This document shows positions 61,457 through 64,000 of a DNA stretch of 64,000 nt, piece after piece (positions within the stretch are counted from its first letter, which is position 1; every line of letters starts with the position of its first letter). This stretch comes from Phormidium tanganyikae FI6-MK23. Its GTDB lineage: Bacteria; Cyanobacteriota; Cyanobacteriia; Leptolyngbyales; Leptolyngbyaceae. The stretch lies in assembly GCA_019359175.1 (NCBI GenBank), contig JAHHHU010000006.1:124001-188000 (forward strand), in the 5' to 3' direction. Position numbers and translations under genes: made by a program. The notes beneath the pieces were generated by a model. It saw nothing but the letters and a program-made list of their open reading frames with translations, was not told the DNA's origin and ran no database searches.

Positions 61457-63586
61457 TTATTCGTTTGCTGTTGCTGACGATCGCCGCCGTCTTCGTCTTA
61501 CCGGAGCATCCTCTTCTGGCTCTGGTGCTGCTTCTGGTTCGGGCGGTTGGACTTCTGCCACGACTGGGAGAGCTTCGACTTCTGCCGCGATCAAAGGAGT
61601 CTCTTCTTCAAACGGAAACTCCACAATCTCATCGTCAGGTGCTTCTGGAATCTCTGGTGCAACAGTTTCCTCAATCGGAGGCGCTTGAACTGCTTCGGGC
61701 GGCGCTTCTCCAGGAAGCAAGACGGAAACGATCGCAGATTTCGGATTCTTGACTTCTTGACTGGACAGAATCAGCGGCGAAATTCCCATCCAAGCGTAAA
61801 CATCTTGCTCATCAGGAGTCATTTCGACGTAAATCGTTTCGGGCGGTTCAGCCGGAGTTTTGCTAAACCGATCGCGTCTCGGAGAACGATTGTTTCGGCG
61901 CTCTTCGTAGCGATTTTCGCGGGGGGCTTCTTCGACGGGCGGTTCTGCAACAGGTTCGGGCGCAAATTCCGTCGATCGTGAAACCAAAGTAGGCGCTGGC
62001 GTTGAAGATCCATTCGGGCGTGTGCCTGACTCTTCCCATCGGCTCGGTTTGGGAGGGGCTTCGCGCACTGGGGCTTCGTTCCGAGTAAGCTCGCGGGGAG
62101 CTTCTTCACCGATTCGACGTTTCCGGCGACGAGTTGCCGTCGATCGACCGCGTTCTTGATAGCTCGGATGATGCAGAAGTTCTAGGTCTGACTCACCGCC
62201 ATCGCCCTCCAAATCGTCCCCTTCCCAAAACGCTTCGGTTGCGGCTGGAATTTCGCGGCGGGGTTCAGCGCGACGAGGTGTGCCTTCTGATGGTGCGGAT
62301 CGAGCAGCGGGGCGTTGTTCTAAGCTCTCACCTTCTTCAACAGAATCAACTTCCCCAGGGAGGTGAACGACATGACCCAAACCGCCACAAGTCGGACAGG
62401 GACGACCAAACAACTCGTAAATGTTTTTCCCTTGCCGTTTCCGGGTCAGTTCGACTAATCCGAGTTCGGAAAGTTGAGAAATTTGTGGTTTCGCTTTGTC
62501 CGATCGCAGTGCTTTATTGAAATGCTCTAGAACTTGCAGTTGGTCGCGGCGGGACTCCATATCGATGAAGTCTACGATGATCACGCCTGCAATATTTCTT
62601 AGGCGTAACTGCCGCGCGATTTCGGTTGCGGCTTCGCAGTTTGTCCAGAGGACGGTTTCTCTTGCGGTTGCCGATCTCGTAAATGAACCAGAGTTGACAT
62701 CGATTACCGTCAGCGCTTCAGTTCGCTCGATGATGATGTATCCGCCGGAAGGAAGATCGACTCTCGGTTTGAGCGCTTCTCGGATTGCGGCATTGACGCG
62801 GAAATAATCGAGGATGGAAATACGATCGCGGTGATGATCGATTAGGATTCCTTGCGGTGCTTTTCCGCTACCCCAGTTTAATAACTGCTGCTTGACGCGC
62901 TTTAGTCCAGTGTGTGAATCGACTACAATCCGGTTGACATCAGCACTGTAGACATCGCGCAGAACCTTTTGAATGAAGTCGTCATCGCGGTTTAAGAGCG
63001 CAGGCGCACGAGTCGAACCTGCTTCTTGCAAAATCGCTTCCCACTGCTTCTGGAGGGTTTCTAGATCCTCCATGATTGCCTCTTCGGGCATTCCTTCAGC
63101 TTCGGTGCGGATCACAATTCCCATGCCTGCGGGCTTGATGAGAATCGCTAAAGCTCTCAGTCGGTTGCGTTCGTTTTCGTTGCGAATTCGGCGGGACAGA
63201 TTTACCCCACGTCCATTCGGCATCAAAACGAGATAGCGACCGGGCATCGAAATATTTCCGGTGAGGCGCGGGCCTTTGTTGCCCGTAGGCTCTTTCATCA
63301 CCTGCACGAGAACTTTTTGCTGAGGTGCAAGGAGTTCTGTGATCGACCCTGCTGATCGCTTTAATCTCAGGGGGCCTAAATCCGAAACGTGAATAAATCC
63401 GTTTCGCTCAGAATCACCGATATTGACAAATGCGGCATCGATTCCGGGTAAAACGTTCTCAACAATTCCTAAATAGATGTCGCTGACCTGATGACTTCCG
63501 GTAGCAACAATTAATTCTTGAATCTGATCTTCTGAAAATACAGCAGCAATTCGATGCTGCTCAGCAATCACAATTTGCTTTGGCAT
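61457..63586 (-). CDS. rne: Ribonuclease E/G
   Basis: 709-aa endoribonuclease, central to mRNA decay and rRNA/tRNA processing. S1 domain in VSDIYLGIVENVLPGIDAAF; DNase-I-like catalytic region with IVDFIDM (metal Asp) and VIDVNSG; Zn-link CPTCGGLG; then a long disordered, Pro/Glu/Arg-rich tail. The very end, RRRRRRSSATANE, is the arginine-rich PNPase-binding tail described in cyanobacterial RNase E. ATG at 63586; long leader upstream. Confidence 0.96.
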   Translation of the reverse strand: MPKQIVIAEQHRIAAVFSEDQIQELIVATGSHQVSDIYLGIVENVLPGIDAAFVNIGDSERNGFIHVSDLGPLRLKRSAGSITELLAPQQKVLVQVMKEPTGNKGPRLTGNISMPGRYLVLMPNGRGVNLSRRIRNENERNRLRALAILIKPAGMGIVIRTEAEGMPEEAIMEDLETLQKQWEAILQEAGSTRAPALLNRDDDFIQKVLRDVYSADVNRIVVDSHTGLKRVKQQLLNWGSGKAPQGILIDHHRDRISILDYFRVNAAIREALKPRVDLPSGGYIIIERTEALTVIDVNSGSFTRSATARETVLWTNCEAATEIARQLRLRNIAGVIIVDFIDMESRRDQLQVLEHFNKALRSDKAKPQISQLSELGLVELTRKRQGKNIYELFGRPCPTCGGLGHVVHLPGEVDSVEEGESLEQRPAARSAPSEGTPRRAEPRREIPAATEAFWEGDDLEGDGGESDLELLHHPSYQERGRSTATRRRKRRIGEEAPRELTRNEAPVREAPPKPSRWEESGTRPNGSSTPAPTLVSRSTEFAPEPVAEPPVEEAPRENRYEERRNNRSPRRDRFSKTPAEPPETIYVEMTPDEQDVYAWMGISPLILSSQEVKNPKSAIVSVLLPGEAPPEAVQAPPIEETVAPEIPEAPDDEIVEFPFEEETPLIAAEVEALPVVAEVQPPEPEAAPEPEEDAPVRRRRRRSSATANE

Positions 63587-64000
63587 TCAACTTCCTCAAA
63601 ACTGGGGCGCGATCGAAGCTTTGAAGTTTCGCTTCTTTCGCGATAACGGTCAAAAACACAGGAGCGTGAAATCTCTAGATCGCACAAGTCTGAGCAGTGT
63701 TCAGCCTGAGAGGTTCTAAAAAACCGAAAATCCCAAACCGATCCTCACTCTGACGCTGGACAGTCAATGAGTGAACTTCGATCAAGCAGGCAGCGATCGC
63801 GGTCGTTCACTGCATCCGGATGAAGAATAACGAAAATCTGGCTAACAACCTGAGTAAGACTCTAAGACCAACACCCGACAGCATCTACGGGGATTCTTAG
63901 CTCACTACAAGCTGTGATGCAAAGCATTATAACGTGCGGATCTGCATCCGTACCAGTTTTGACGATTTGATTTTGAGCAGGTAGTTAAAAGAAAGTTTGA
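63587..64000 (-). promoter_or_regulatory. rne: Long leader and promoter region of rne
   Basis: 414 bp to the window edge without a gene. On the minus strand a perfect TATAAT (63931-63926) suggests a start site near 63920 and a leader of about 330 nt with T-rich, potentially RNase E-sensitive stretches (GGTTTTTTAGAACC near 63725). In other cyanobacteria and in E. coli the rne leader is the site of RNase E autoregulation; here this is inferred. The -35 box is poor. Confidence 0.5.

Noticed and set aside
61465..61981. Plus-strand ORFs opposite the rne tail
   Set aside because: They mirror the low-complexity, Pro/Glu/Arg-rich tail of RNase E on the other strand; no independent evidence of coding.

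Overview
The window is a contiguous piece of a cyanobacterial chromosome, most likely from a filamentous, Leptolyngbya-like species. The evidence is the dense scatter of HIP1 octamers (GCGATCGC) and CGATCG cores, cyanobacteria-type proteins (DUF4278, TMEM14-like, Npun_F0494-like, ArsA with a C-terminal HSP20-like domain, an RNase E ending in an arginine-rich tail) and exopolysaccharide genes resembling the hormogonium polysaccharide (hps) set. The genus is an inference. No complete insertion sequence, prophage or CRISPR array was seen.

Layout. 1-5.2 kb: FHA protein, cdsA, cbiT, a PLP decarboxylase, a 49-aa proline-rich ORF and ychF. 5.4-11.1 kb: ArsA-like ATPase, a DUF433/DUF5615 toxin-antitoxin-like pair whose second gene carries a frameshifting 11-bp tandem duplication, M48 peptidase, HDAC-like deacetylase and a GH13 amylase. 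11.2-18.9 kb: DUF4278 gene with an elaborate promoter and leader, a decayed rtcB/rsr RNA-repair locus, transglutaminase-like protein, ferredoxin, Rieske oxygenase, lipoprotein, alpha-oxoamine synthase, SRPBCC and LURP-one-like proteins. 18.9-28.5 kb: 2Fe-2S ferredoxin, cobQ, ABC permease, small membrane proteins, Rpn-like nuclease next to a double-hairpin repeat, a NodB/NAGPA lipoprotein, HEAT-repeat protein and 2OG-Fe(II) oxygenase. 28.6-31.6 kb: acetyltransferase and two glycosyltransferases. 32-39.4 kb: beta-hydroxyacid dehydrogenase, Hpt protein, pilin-like protein, a deleted MHYT kinase, ABC exporter, YdcF protein. 39.8-50 kb: a 23-aa membrane microprotein, galE, PMT-type glycosyltransferase, NarL-type regulator, argH-bcp, Nudix, DUF1537 kinase-garR and a PiT transporter. 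50-56.6 kb: fni, pyrR, TPR protein, trmL and a LysM/M23 peptidase behind a long structured leader. 56.7-58.6 kb: a CAT-anticodon tRNA followed by remnants of an HNH endonuclease and a SNF2-type helicase, then two tandem perfect palindromes. 58.6-64 kb: a three-gene operon behind a cobalamin riboswitch (unknown protein, desaturase, DUF1636), then rne-rnhB with a long rne leader.

Most of the window is core metabolism and cell-envelope biology. The most unusual signals are (i) gene decay by internal deletion: an rtcB'-'rsr chimera, an MHYT kinase reduced to its two ends, HNH and helicase stubs beside a tRNA; (ii) a vitamin-B12 riboswitch in front of a fatty-acid desaturase operon; (iii) two small ORFs with good ribosome binding sites; and (iv) structured leaders and palindromes at 11.2, 54.4 and 58.5 kb. 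I found no convincing complete novel defence or mobile system; the tRNA-adjacent remnants suggest one may once have been there.
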